Shown here piece by piece: positions 10,586 through 21,402 of a stretch of DNA of 64,000 nucleotides. Position 1 is the first letter of the stretch; each line of letters begins with the position of its first letter. This DNA comes from Heliocidaris erythrogramma (Eukaryota > Echinodermata > Echinoidea > Camarodonta > Echinometridae), in contig CM046864.1 in assembly GCA_025617745.1 (NCBI GenBank), positions 2,317,624-2,381,623 on the forward strand, read 5' to 3'. The notes beneath the pieces were generated by a model. It did no database searches. It saw only the letters and a list, made by a program, of their open reading frames with translations, and had not been told where the DNA came from. The position numbers and the translations under genes were made by a program.

Positions 10586-10785
10586 GGTATTGTGGAATTT
10601 TTGTACAAAAGAACTAGGCGTTTTCACAATGAATGATCTTCTTATTCTTTGATGCCAGATGATCTAGTTTGTCCTTTATTGATGACAAGGCTAGGCCTAA
10701 GTCGAATGAACAAAGTACAGTGGCCCTGCCCCACTTTTACGCGATACACATTCAGGTGATCTCTAGATCCACTTATACATGTACT

Positions 10786-11504
10786 AGGTGTTAAACAAAA
10801 CAGTCGACACTTTTGATCATTGATAACTCAAACATTATACTTCTTATCAGACTGAGATTTTTACATTGTACAGTTGAAAGACGTAAAACTTATTGGGAAC
10901 ATGTTTCATGACATTTCTATGAACACTTTGCTTAAAATATTAATCTGAATATTTAATTAGATTTTTCACTTTTTGAAAAATCAAGGCCACAAAATCTGTA
11001 TGTATCAGCAAAGATCTTCAAATGGAAGATAAGACAATCCCCCTATTTTTATGTAACGGAAGTGGCCTCATGGGGAAGGGTGCCCAACAGGGTTGAGTAG
11101 GTAAACCTACGAGCGACTACGTTGAAATTGCATGAAAAACAATGGCTCTGCTGTGAATTGTTCAAACAACCCCCACAAAACACCCAATCTGCACTTCTTT
11201 CGATTTCCCAAAAGCATAAATACTCTTACACTTAGTCTTATCAAGCCACATTTCATTATAATTGAACTAGATCCCGTTACTGTACAGTGATGCTCAGAAA
11301 AAAACCAAAAACAAACAAATTATTGTTGTGACCACGGTATGTCCACTATGACAATTTTCTATTTTCCTGAAATTGGGAGTATTATGCTTGCAGGGGTGGC
11401 CTGTATTAACATCCCCAAATATTTTGGGATGAAATAATAAGAATTATGATGCATTAACTTAAACTAATAATTCTCAAAACTCATTATATTTGATCTTGAA
11501 AGAC
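10786..11504 (+). repeat. Mosaic dispersed repeat, copy 1 (THAP-containing), left part
   Basis: Three blocks recur elsewhere in the window. 10786-11010 matches 41600-41810 (GGCCACAAAATCTGT). 11040-11350 matches 39810-40135 (GAAGTGGCCTCATGGGG, CCCAATCTGCACTTCTTTCG). 11385-11500 matches 40180-40380 and 42580-42626 plus 43729-43800 (AACTTAAAACTAATAATT-like). It continues after an insertion at 11841-12010. It may be a decayed THAP-bearing transposon or gene family. Confidence 0.7.
11132..11290 (+). pseudogene. THAP zinc-finger N-terminus, decayed fragment
   Basis: A short open frame of 52 codons from ATG 11132. Residues 6-28 read SAVNCSNNPHKTPNLHFFRF followed by PK. This is the start of a THAP domain: a first Cys pair spaced C-x4-C, then N-L-(S/H)-F-(F/H)-R-F-P. 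THAP domains are C2CH DNA-binding modules of P-element-type transposases and host regulators. The first Cys is Gly here, but the second copy (about 39937-39954) keeps CSAVNC. After PKS the similarity stops and a stop codon follows, so the rest of the domain (Trp, Cys-His, AVPTIF box) is absent or in another exon. Fragment only. Confidence 0.6.
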
Positions 11505-11830
11505 GGGAATGTAGTCTTTAGCGAATTTAGCGAATTTCTGCCCTCATATATATATAAGAGCAAAAAAATCGTAGCGTTTATGGTCAGCGGATTTAGCGAG
11601 TATAACCGCTAATAGCGCTCCAACACTTATAATATGAGTCGAGGAGATAGCGAGTATAACCGCTAGCAACGCTCGAACACTTATGTATTAGGGAGATCAA
11701 ATAGCGAGTATACTCGCTAACAACCTGCAGTACTATATACGGGTAGCAGTTTGCCGCTAACAATTTCTGCTCTTATATATGAGAGTGAACATGGTGAAAA
11801 ATGGCTAGCTAAAGCGAATTAGAAAACACC
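11505..11830. mobile_element. 326-bp insertion with 10-bp target duplication
   Basis: CTTGAAAGAC occurs at 11495-11504 and again at 11831-11840, directly flanking the segment. The other repeat copy (43796-43810) has this site uninterrupted. The insert contains a degenerate tandem motif of about 65 bases (ATAGCGAGTATAACCGCTA, ACGCTCGAACACTTAT) and an internal inverted word (CTCATATATATATAAGAGCA versus TGCTCTTATATATGAG). Ends lack a clear terminal inverted repeat. A 9-10-bp duplication is typical of Mutator-type elements; that assignment is only a guess. Confidence 0.65.
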
Positions 11831-11840
11831 CTTGAAAGAC

Positions 11841-12012
11841 CATCACATTATTTAATGATTAGTAGTAAGGATATAATAACTGCCATAATTTCAATGCAAA
11901 AATATCGAAGAAATTGTATAATAAAACTCCGAGCATTGACCCCCCCCCCCCCCCCCCCAATCATGAACACGGATCGACACCGCTGTTTCAGGTGATACCT
12001 TGATGGCTGAGG
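11841..12012 (+). repeat. Mosaic repeat copy 1, right part
   Basis: Matches 43806-43935 (TAATTTCAATGC, AAAATATCGAAGAAA, GGATCGAC). It contains a run of 19 C at 11940-11958 where copy 3 has ordinary sequence. Confidence 0.7.
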
Positions 12013-12059
12013 CGGAAAATTATATTTATACTTTTTATGCACATGTCTGTAAAATACTA

Positions 12060-13290
12060 CCATTTTTTAACTTCTGACAAATGTCTAAAAAGAGTATTTT
12101 TCAATGCTAACGTTGACAAACAAAATATTACGTGACCAAATGTATTTTCAAATCATACTTGGGCATGTTGGGCCATCATAGCGCTATGTTCAATATCTGA
12201 ATTTTAAAATTGTTGGGTATTTTTTGTATTTATGTCAAAGTAGCCTTACAGTATGTATATGCCAATTTTCGCATTTTTGAAAATTTGCAAGAAAAAGACG
12301 ATAACTTTAACATTAATTCGTCTTAGACTAATACCAATGACCAAACCTATATTCAATCAATACTTGGTCACAGAGTGCCTTCATAGTGCTTCTTTCGATA
12401 ACTGATTTCAAAAGTGTGGAGTAATGTGTACTTGTTATGCAAAAGTACACCTAAGATATGCCATCTTTCACATTTTCTTTGAAAATTGAAATAAAAAGAC
12501 GTTAATTGAAACCTAAATTCATATTGGGCTAATGTCAAGGACCTACATGTAGCCTATTTTCAATCAATAATCGGTCGCATAGTGCATCCATGGTGCAAAT
12601 TCCAATATCCGATTTCGAGAGTGTGGAGTAATGTGTGTTTAAAATGTAAAAATAAACCTAAAAAATCATCAATTTCCCCCCTTTTTGAGAAATTGAAGGG
12701 AAAAAAAAAAAAAAAAAAACACGGTAATTCAATCTAAAATTCATCTCACGCCAAAATCAAAGGCTGACGTATATTTTGATTTGATAGTTGATTACAGAGT
12801 GTCTGCATAATGCTACTTCCAATACCTCCCCTGATTTCAAGAGGGTGGAGTAATTTGTACCTTGTAAAAAAATTCCTACGTAAGATGTGCTTTAAATATG
12901 CCAATTTTAACAAATTTTTTTGATAAAATAAGAGAGAATCAAGTTTTAAGCTCTGATAATTCATTAAATCCCAATATCAATGACCTAACTCCTGTCATTA
13001 ATCTAGGAATGTCCTGATCACAGGATGCCTCAAGAATTACTCATTTTGATATTTTATTCTTTTAAGAATTGAGTAATCATCTCTACCTATGTGAAGATGC
13101 GCTTTAAAACATGCCAGCGTTCACATTTTCAACAAAGAAAGTTTATCCTAATAGTTATATCATTGATGTACCCAATACTTGGTCATAGAGTGCCTTCGTA
13201 ATTTAACTTTTGATAGCTTGATACGGAATAATGCTACGCATCTTATATATAAATAAGAGTTTCACATTGTCGTATTTACCAATATGAGAA
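12060..13290. repeat. Degenerate tandem array, about 5 units of 190-220 bp
   Basis: The same word series recurs at regular spacing. A block like CTTGGTCACAGAGTGCCTTC occurs near 12360, 12570, 12800, 13020 and 13180, then GTGTGGAGTAATGTGT (near 12410, 12620, 12845), then ATATGCCA...TTCACATTTT. Units differ by many substitutions and indels, so it is an old minor satellite. A pure A run lies at about 12700-12719. No coding potential. Confidence 0.7.
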
Positions 13291-14131
13291 ATGGAAAAAA
13301 AAATAATAATACAGTAGTTTTAACCGTATTCCACCAAACCTGTGCAAAACTGGACAGAAAGCATAATTTATGCAATGGTGATATATTAATGCAATTCAAG
13401 TGGACGACGATAATGTCGTTTATCCAGTTTTTCTAATTCCAAACGTTCGTAAATAAACAATATAAAAGCCTAGGGGAAATTCTTAATCTAATTATCGTGC
13501 ATGTTTCATATTGAAATTGTAAATCATTCAAGCAACAGCCATGCTAAAGAAAAAGATTGACACAAGAGCAAATAGTCAGGGTCCTCTGTTGAAAATAGCG
13601 ATGCGTACTAAAGAATCTAAATTCCGAGTTTTCCCAATATTCAGCAGTACTGCTATAAACATCCCAAAATTAATGAATTTGTTGTTGCTTTTTCAGAGAA
13701 GATTTTACAGACTTTTAAATGATGCCAAATGTGCAGCTAAGATTCTGTAACATTAACAATATGGTTTTGATTAAACTTGACAAAAGGGGAAAAGGAAGTC
13801 ATTGGAACAAAGAATATTTATGACGATAGCAAGATTTCAGTTATAAACTCATAGCAAATTTACATAACCAATGATAGGATAAACAAGTAAATTCTCTGAT
13901 TCTAAATAAAATGATAATAATTATGTAATTCCAGAAACATTTTCAATCAAAGTCTATTTTCCGATTTTTTCAGGTTTATAGAAACTAAACATATGAGAAA
14001 ATGAAGAAGAATTGTGTATTCCTATCCTAATATTCCTAATAATTTGACCCCCAATTTATTCAAATGTCTCTAGCTTAGTCCATTACCCAAAATATTGAAA
14101 AGGACTGATACATATTATTTCTTATCTTTAT
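13291..14131. other. Non-coding AT-rich stretch
   Basis: No recognisable gene. The small open frame near 13541-13750 has no protein-family likeness. Repeated structure was not seen. Confidence 0.4.
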
Positions 14132-14426
14132 TGAGGTGTCGTGGTATAGTGGTTCATTCACTTGACTCTCAATCCAAGGGTTGAGGGTTCGAATCTCAGC
14201 CCGGCACTAGCGTCTTTTGGCAAGACATTAATCCACATTTGCCACTCTCCACCCAGGTGTTAAATGTTAAATGGGAACCTGGCAAAATTTATTCCTTGAA
14301 ATGCACTGTGCGCTGATTACAGCTGCCGGAGCTAAAGCCAGGGTAAGTAGGTAGTACTACCGCGCCTCGGAATAGGTTACCTAGATATATGGCACGTTAT
14401 AAATGTTTATTATTATTATTATTATC
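14132..14426 (+). repeat. tRNA-derived SINE (Glu-tRNA-like head)
   Basis: The head carries an A box (TGGTATAGTGG at about 14151), an anticodon-loop-like CTCTCAA suggesting Glu-CTC, and a B box (GGTTCGAATCTCA near 14185). The body follows (CACTCTCCACCCAGG) and the element ends in an ATT repeat (14407-14424). Such elements are transcribed by RNA polymerase III from the internal boxes and moved by a LINE. A diverged partial copy lies at 695-842. Confidence 0.8.
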
Positions 14427-15235
14427 TTTTGCACAATTCCTTGGTAAATGACCTTCTCTGTTATAAATACATGGGACCATCTTTCCCTTGGGTTCGTCCA
14501 TTGAGTACTCAAGGTATGTTTACATGTACAGATGTGAACAAATGTGAAGAAATAACATACGAATAACCTTTCCGACGATAAAACGACTATTTTTTTTTTA
14601 CAGTAGTTCCATTGCTTTCCGGTAGAATATTCATAAATGTACAAGAAATGTACCACTGAATAAAAAACGACATTTTTTCAGCTTTTCGCTGGAATGACCA
14701 ATTTCAAGCGGCTCGGGACAAAAAAGTAAAAGACACTCCACGAATTTGAAACCTGGAATGGATTGACCTAGGTTTAGCCCACATCCAATGGCAAAACCAA
14801 CTTTTAAAAAGTTGGGCCATTTGAGATACACCACTTCAAAAATGACCCAAAATGGGCATTTTTAAATTTTCTTAAAAATGGGAAAATTGGCATCACCCCT
14901 ATAGTAATAATGGAATGATCCAACACTTTATTTTAAGTATTGTCTGTACAAATTGTAAGAAGAAGGATAGAAAGAGAAACTCTGTAAGTTTCGTTTGAAT
15001 GGTATAATCCTAATTGCATTTTTACTCTGAATGAAAATTGCACTAAATTTCAAAATTCATGTCTTTGATAGGTACCAAAAAGGGCTATTTTTAGGGGGTA
15101 GGGATAATTATGAATGCAATTATGAACAGAAATTTTAACATCATTTTCGTAGGATATACCCTGTATATATCACAACTTCAAATATAAAAGAAATCCGCCG
15201 ACCCCCATCTTCCGACTTTTTTCAAATCTGCCTGA
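14427..15235. other. Non-coding stretch
   Basis: No gene or repeat partner recognised. One feature is the phrase ATGACCCAAAATGGGCATTTTTAAA-like low-complexity sequence. Nothing further is supported. Confidence 0.35.
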
Positions 15236-15830
15236 TTCTCTCAGACAGAAGTGGTGGAAGGTGCCTGCCAGACGCCCCCAAAGGGGGTCCAAAAATTGAG
15301 CTAGATCAGCTGGAAGGGAAACCCTAAGAAACCTATATGAACATATTCGCCATAGTCCCAGGGTACATGAATGGGCAATGCCAGACGATTTAAGTGGTGG
15401 GCAGTGCTTGCCAGACGCCCCTAAAGTACCCCAACCCCCAATATTGAGCTAGATCAGCTGGAAAGGAAACCCTAAGAAACCTATATAAAAAAATTGCCAT
15501 AGTCCAAAGATACACAAATGACCACCGCCAGACCATTTAAGTGGTGGAGAGTGCCTGCCAGACGCCCCTATGGTAATCTACCCACCATTATTGAGCTAGA
15601 TCAGCTAGAAAGGAAATCTTATGAAACTTGTGGGAAATTACTCGCCAGATGGTTTGTTGTGATTGTTAATAATTATAGTATGTTATATAATTGATATTAG
15701 TTCTTAACTGCAATGGAAAAACTATTGACTATTGTCGTTGCAAATATATATTTTATAATAGACTTATATATATTTTATATGATTATAGCAAGCACCAGCA
15801 AATGTTTTATGACTGATATAAGCTGTAAAT
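15236..15830 (+). repeat. Tandem repeat of about 143 bp (3 units) plus unique tail
   Basis: Units start near 15250, 15396 and 15541. Each has GTGCCTGCCAGACGCCCC, then TTGAGCTAGATCAGCTGGAA, then CCCTAAGAAACC, then CCATAGTCC. The third unit is cut short. The array plus the adjoining 15660-15830 segment (ending near AGCAAGCACCAGCAAATG) is present in inverted form at 27300-27790, so it is part of one dispersed element. Confidence 0.85.
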
Positions 15831-16360
15831 TATAAGATTCATTCCAAAAATTTCTGACATTTTTTTTCAAAAAGCGCTAGCGCAAACTTTAGTCAAATTT
15901 GGGCGGGTTCACTGATTACCCTTTCTACAGTAGATAGTAGACCATTCAGAGGCCAGTTTCTGTGACCTTTTTTCTGCGAATGGAGAGAGCAGTTTTATAT
16001 TAACACAGTGTAATATTTGTATATATGACATATTGGTATAGTTTGAAGTTTGATGTTTGAAGTTTTATTTGTTCCACTTTCACAGCAAAAACCATTCAGT
16101 TATTACTAGCATATAAGCGTCAATTCCAAAACGTACGAGTAAAGAACTCAAATCAAGTACAATGTGCGGTAAATAGGTGGAAAGTTTAGAGAGGTATAGG
16201 AACGACTGGGAAAAAGAAGATAGTCTGAACTGTGACTCTGTGAGAAGCCTAAACAACAAGTGTAAAGCTTGTAAACAATTAGGCTCCCGTTTAGAGTACA
16301 TAACATTATAAAGAATTGTGATTAATATGTAATAAAAAGCGAATCGGAATAGAAATATCA
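15831..16360. other. Non-coding stretch
   Basis: No feature seen apart from AT-rich sequence. The open frame on the minus strand at 16080-16301 has no recognisable likeness. Confidence 0.35.
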
Positions 16361-16494
16361 GGGCATCGTTTCATCAAACCGTCATAAGTACAAATTCGCC
16401 GACATCCCATTGAAACGCATGTTAATTTTAATACACGCGTTTCAATGGGATGTCGGTGAACTTGTACTTATGACCGTTTGATGAAACGCTGCCC
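16361..16494. mobile_element. Hairpin MITE, 134 bp
   Basis: Arms of about 58 bases (16361-16418 and 16437-16494) are near-perfect inverted repeats starting GGGCATCGTTTCATCAAAC, around an 18-base AT-rich loop. Four or five mismatches only. Short, fully palindromic elements of this kind are non-autonomous DNA transposons. Confidence 0.85.
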
Positions 16495-17250
16495 AGATTC
16501 ACTAAACGAACAAGGAGAGCAAAGCTCATAATGTGGAGTAAAGAAAAGAAAACGACGAAAGAGACTAAAGAAAAGAAGAGACAGAAGAAGAAGAAAGAAG
16601 CGAAAGAAAAATTGTCAGAACAGTATAACAAGAACAAAGTCTATGTGACCACCTGTACGATCCATCATGACCTGAATATTCAGACATACTTACTTAAAAG
16701 GTAACATCTTAGCTTCCAAACGAATTGTTGGAGGAGCTATCAACCAGTTTGTTTTTTAGGCTATTCCAGAATTTGGGTGCAGTAAAGGTGATTGTTTTGT
16801 TTGCAATAACGTTGGGAGCTCTGCGGAGGTGGAAATGGTTTGTCTGTCTAGTTGAATGTACAGCATAATGTTGGGTTTAAAAATAGGGAGGAATCATCCG
16901 GTAAATTTCTTTTCGAAAGTTCGTATAAAATGTATAAATATTCAAAGATTCCAAGAAAGTACAAGTCAGATATCTCAAGAATATTACAGTTATAGAAAAG
17001 CTCAGTTGTATGAGCACGAATTGAAACATTCTTTACAATTCTTACAATCCCGTTTTTGTCCATGAGGGTTATGGAGCTATTTCTCCATGCAAGTACAATA
17101 ATTAAGATATAAGGCAAGATTAAGACAGAATACAACTTGTTCATAACACTTGAGTTACGTGACAACAGTTTACATAAACAATCAATTTGAACTTTCCACG
17201 TTAGTTTACTGTATAAACACCCAACAAATTGATAGACTCAACCTGGGAAA
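16495..17250 (-). pseudogene. LINE reverse transcriptase C-terminal remnant
   Basis: Read on the minus strand, 17235-16690 gives fragments of the region after the RT palm: INLLGVY, NKLYSVLILPYI, ITLMDKNGIVRIVKN and RNLPDDSSLFLNP. In a shifted frame it gives RQTNHFHLRRAP and APKFWNSLKNKLV. This is the order seen at the 3' end of CR1/L2/Jockey-like elements, and a different lineage from the copy at 8700. The A/G-rich stretch 16500-16640 would be the 3' untranslated end. 5' truncated and frameshifted. Confidence 0.7.
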
Positions 17251-17991
17251 TAATAGGTGAAACCCGGAGAGGACACGATTATTATCTAAAAACGTATATA
17301 ACGAGTCCAGAATTTTTCTCGATTTTTTGAGACGCTTGTTAGCAGTGATAAAGGGCGGTAATTACCTTTGTCTTTATGGTCGCCTTTCTTGAAAAGGTAT
17401 AACCTTTGCAATCTTCATTTTATTAGAAACAACGCCGTTTTTTTAGTGACAGAATAACAATATGTGTTAAAAAGGAAACTATTTCATTAATGATATTTTT
17501 AGTAAAACATTAGTTATACCATGATACAGAAAGCTTTCTTTCTTTTTTTTTTTTTTTTTTGCTTTAAATATGTTAAAATGTCAAAGGCTTCAGTTTCAGT
17601 AGGGTACCTAAGAGGGGTGACCGTGCACCCGCCATGACTAAGCGCAATCGACTTTTTTTATCTTCTTTACTAACGTACTTCAAAATGTTAACGAGAAAAA
17701 AAAAGAGTGGTTGCTCATGGCGAAATCAAGAGGGTCTACTCCTATTTTACCTTTTTCGACATGATCACATGTAACTTAAAGTATGAATATCGTATTTCAT
17801 TGAAACTTGATCATCATATATTAAGAATCATATTCCTCATATTTTAATACCGCCCAGTTATGCAGCACACTGACTGTTGTCATAACAATCGTTCCATGCA
17901 AACCGTCACGTTTTTGATGAGTTTTTGATATTTTTGGCTTGAAAATTGATTCATATTTTATTTGTAAGGTTTGATATGGCTTTCAAACAAT
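17251..17991. other. Non-coding stretch left of the Gypsy element
   Basis: AT-rich, with a T run of 18-20 bases near 17543-17560. No gene or repeat recognised. Confidence 0.35.
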
Positions 17992-17996
17992 ATTCA

Positions 17997-18155
17997 TGTT
18001 ACAGGTGCTAGAGCGCCACCTGTAGTTAAAGTTGAACAATAAAACCATGGCTACTAATTGGTAACTCAAGTATGAACGTCGAGATCATTTAGTGATTGAA
18101 TCTCTTATACACGCCGATCAGAGAGCAGAGTATGTGCGTGAGGGAGAGAGAAACA
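17997..18155 (+). repeat. 5' LTR of the Gypsy element
   Basis: 159 bases, starts TGTTACAGGTGC and ends GAGAGAAACA (TG...CA ends). It includes AATAAAACC as a possible polyadenylation signal. The very short LTR is typical of mag-lineage elements. Confidence 0.93.
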
Positions 18156-18168
18156 TGGTGTCAGGAGT
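18156..18168 (+). promoter_or_regulatory. Primer binding site (tRNA-Leu-like)
   Basis: TGGTGTCAGGAGT begins directly after the 5' LTR. TGG pairs with the CCA end, and the remainder fits the 3' acceptor arm of animal tRNA-Leu from general knowledge. It would prime minus-strand cDNA synthesis. Confidence 0.75.
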
Positions 18169-18783
18169 TGGCCTATCCATGCTTGTGAAAGTCGCCGAAT
18201 GATGTTCGTTTGGGCCTGTTTCCACTTCGAGTTTGAGTTCGAACTGTTCGCCGGGCTGAGCCTCATTGTGCATTGGTGATGTACACCGATGAGAGTGGAC
18301 CTCCGTGTACAGTCTGCGTACGTGACGACGAGAGTGGTAAACGATCGCGGTAGCGGAATCGCGTTTTTGTTAGCGTGAAGCGGGAAGTTGCGTTAGGGAG
18401 TACGTCGATGTTGATGTCGCAGTGGTTCAGGAGCCGAATAGCGAACTGAGAGTGAGCAATGAACATTGCGATAGGATGACACAGTTGATGCCAAGGTGAA
18501 CTCGAACTCTGACTTAATATGATGAATCTGAAAGAATGAATTTCAGTGTGTTGTGTTTCACGTCATAAGTGTTCCTAATTTAGTAATATTCAGGTCTGTG
18601 GTAATGCTGTTATAAAATACCATGGTCACTGTATGTATGTAGACAGTGCAGTGCACTCTATAGAATATAGTGCTGTGTCGATTTGAGTATCGATGTTTAT
18701 GAGGCCATACATTTGTGTAACGGGTATAGTTGATATCCAGACACGCTAGAGTTTTGCTGAAATTGTACTGTTAGTCATACAAG

Positions 18784-19318
18784 ATGGCAGCACAGAATAT
18801 TCCTTTGCCCCCACCACTCAATGTTGTTGGTGATTTGGTGACCAAGAAGTAATTGGACCAAGTGCAGACAGCTTTGGGACAGTTATGAGATCACTACCGG
18901 GTTGAATAAGAAGAGTGGGGAGTTGCGAGTTGCAATATTTGTTACATGTATTGGTATTGATGCTCTTGATATACACAATAATTTGCCCTATGAGAGTGAT
19001 GATGATAAGCAGGACATGGGCAAGGTTCTCAAGTTATGGTCAGAATACTGTACAGGCAAAACGAACATCATCTATGAGCGTTATCAGTTTAACAACTGTC
19101 TGCAAGGTAGCGATGACTTTGATGTGTTTGTTGTTAAGTTGAAATCACTTGTCAAATCATGTGATTATGGTTCTCTAACAAATGATCTGTTGAGGGATCG
19201 AATTGTCTGTGGTGTAACAGATGCAGGGCTTCGCAAAAAACTGTTACAGGAATCCGGCCTGACGCTGGATAGGTGTATTCAAGTATGCATATCAAGCACA
19301 AATGCAAGTTATGTCTAG
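18784..19318 (+). pseudogene. Gypsy gag (capsid part), frameshifted
   Basis: It starts ATGGCAGCACAG at 18784 (MAAQNIPLPPPL), the usual beginning of SURL-type gag. Stop codons appear at about 18850 after an apparent one-base insertion. The frame 18902-19318 then continues the capsid-like domain (KKSGELRVAIFVTCIG, FDVFVVKLKSLVKSCDY, DRIVCGVTDAGLRKKLL). That last motif is conserved in mag-lineage gag. The protein would form the particle around element RNA. Confidence 0.8.
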
Positions 19319-20011
19319 TGGTACTGTTGCATATGTGAAACCAAGGCACTCACAGGTCAAACCGAAGACCATGTCAGTTGTGCAAGAGTGTGGGCAAAGT
19401 CATGTCCGCCAGAAGGAAAAGTGCCCAGCATTTGGTAAGACGTGTAAAAAGTGTGGCAAGGCGAACCACTTTGCTAAGAAGTGTTCTAGTAGCCAAGTGA
19501 AAAGTAAGTCCAAACACAAGAGAAAACAGAATGTGAAGGCTGTTAGTGAAGAAGAGTCAGAAGATGACGATGAGGTAATGCTAGTAAATGAAGAGAGACA
19601 CTACAAGAAGAAAATTGTAGGAAAGTTCCTTATTAAAGGAAAGAAGGTAGAAATGCAGGTAGATTGTGGAGCTACGGTAAATGTGTTACCTAAGAAAGAG
19701 GTGCCTGACAGTGTATCGGTTGTTGGTAACCCAAAAGAGTTGAATCTATATGGTATGGTAGTACAGCTAATATTATGTCAATAGGGACTTGCAAAGTTGG
19801 GGTCAAAAACCCAAAGAACCACAAGAGATATGAGGTCGAATTTGTTGTAGTGGATCAGGACTGCATACCATTGATTGGAGCACAAACAGCTCAGATGATG
19901 AAGCTCATTAAGGTGAAATATGAGAATATTGCTGTTGTGCATCCTCAGTCTCAGTCAAAGTCAAATCCTCAGTCAGAACCTAGGGTTTTGCAACAAAGCG
20001 GGGTGTGTTAG
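19302..20011 (+). pseudogene. Gypsy zinc knuckles and aspartic protease, frameshifted
   Basis: 19302-19784 carries a CCHC knuckle CKKCGKANHFAKKC (C-x2-C-x4-H-x4-C), preceded by a partial second one. A Lys/Glu-rich linker follows, then the protease active-site box VDCGATVNVLP. The family usually has D-(S/T)-G-A; here the middle residue is Cys. The frame shifts near 19780, and 19775-20011 carries the rest (VEFVVVDQDCIPLIGAQTAQ, the C-terminal protease flap and I-L-G-like region). Knuckles bind RNA; the protease would cut the polyprotein. Confidence 0.75.
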
Positions 20012-21402
20012 ATTCTTACAGTGAGATCTTTTCAGGTCTAGGTAAGATGCCAGGACAGGTTCATTTGCACACAGATAATAGTGTAGAGCCAGTGATTATG
20101 CCTCCCCGAAGAGTACCAATCAGTGTCAAATATAAGTTGAAAGATGAGTTAGAAAGGCTAGAGAAGTAAGATGTGATCACAAAAGTCACTGAACCTACAG
20201 AGTGGGTATCTGGCTTAGTAGTTGTTCAAAAGCCAAGTGGCAAGGTTAGGCTATGTATTGATCCTCATCACTTAAACAAGTCATTGAAAAGGGGTCATTA
20301 CCCTCTTCCTACCATAGACGATATGTTACCTATGTTAAGTAATGTGAAAGTGTTCACAAAGGCTGATTGCAAGGAGGGATTTTTACAGTGTGAGTTAGAT
20401 AAAGAGTCCTCATACCTCACAACCTTCCGGACAGCTTGGGGCAGATTTAGGTGGAAGAGATTGCCCTTTGGCGTTAGTCAAGCCCCTGAGATCTTTCAGT
20501 GCCACCTTGACCAGAATTTGGAGGGTCTACCTGGAATGTACAAGATCGCTGATGATATTCTAATCGTAGGCCGCGGAGATACAGTGGCAGACGCGAGTCG
20601 CGACCACGACCGGAACCTCCAATTGTTCCTCGAGAGATGCACTGAGAGACGAATTCGACTGAATCCCGACAAGTTAGACTTCAAAGCTGACGAAGTGAAG
20701 TTTATGGGACATGTCATGACCAAGGAGGGTTTAAAGGCAGACCCAGACAAGGTGACAGCTGTCAAGAATATGCCCGTCCCAGAGTCGGTAGAAGCGCTGC
20801 AACGCTTCATAGGCATAATAAAGTATCTTGCTAAGTTTCTCCCAGCACTCTCCGACATGAGCGAGCCTCTTCGCCGTCTCACCCACAAGGACTGTGTGTG
20901 GACATGGGGTGAACAGCAACAAGAAGCTTTTGACACGATAAAGCAAAAAGTGTGCGAGGCCCCAGTACTTCGGTACTTTGATGCATCAGCTCCAACAGAG
21001 GGCCAAGGAGACGCATCCCAGTTTGGCCTTGGCTTCGCACTTATCCAGCATGGACAACCAATCGCATATGCCAGTCGAGCATTAACGCCAACTGAAACAA
21101 GGTATTCTCAAATAGAGAAAGAGCTACTTGCCCAAGTTTTTGGTATGGAAAGACACCACGAGTACGTCTACGGTCGAAAAGTCATACTGTGGACTGATCA
21201 TAAGCCTTTGGTAGCGATTACCCAGAAACCACAAGCTACAGCTCCAAAGCGCTTACAGAGACTGCTACTGAGACTCCAGCAGTATGATGTATGCATTCAG
21301 TACATGCCAGGTCCTCAACTTCATCTCGCAGACACCCTGTCACGAGCGTTCGTGGACAACACAAGGCGATCACTGAAGTTGAAACAGAGTGCATACATCT
21401 AA
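20010..21402 (+). pseudogene. Gypsy reverse transcriptase-RNase H, one stop plus broken start
   Basis: 20010-20169 reads the N-terminal RT part (VPISVKYKLKDELERLEK), then TAA at 20167-20169 interrupts where the family has a Leu-type codon. 20173-21402 is open for 409 codons: EWVSGLVVVQKPSGKVRLC, VFTKADCKEGFLQCELD (family has DAKxGF), LPFGVSQAPEIFQ, MYKIADDILIVG (IADD in place of YxDD), FMGHVMTKEGLKADPDKV, and RNase H TEGQGDASQFGLGFALIQ, AYASRALTPTETRYSQIEKE, LWTDHKPLVAI and MPGPQLHLADTLSR. It is the best preserved part. It copies element RNA into DNA and removes the RNA template. Confidence 0.9.

Noticed and set aside
12060..13290. CRISPR-like array
   Set aside because: Units are long, degenerate and contiguous with no constant repeat and variable spacer, and the genome is eukaryotic.
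18263..18466. Minus-strand 67-codon frame in the Gypsy leader
   Set aside because: Lies in the untranslated leader on the wrong strand, no family likeness.
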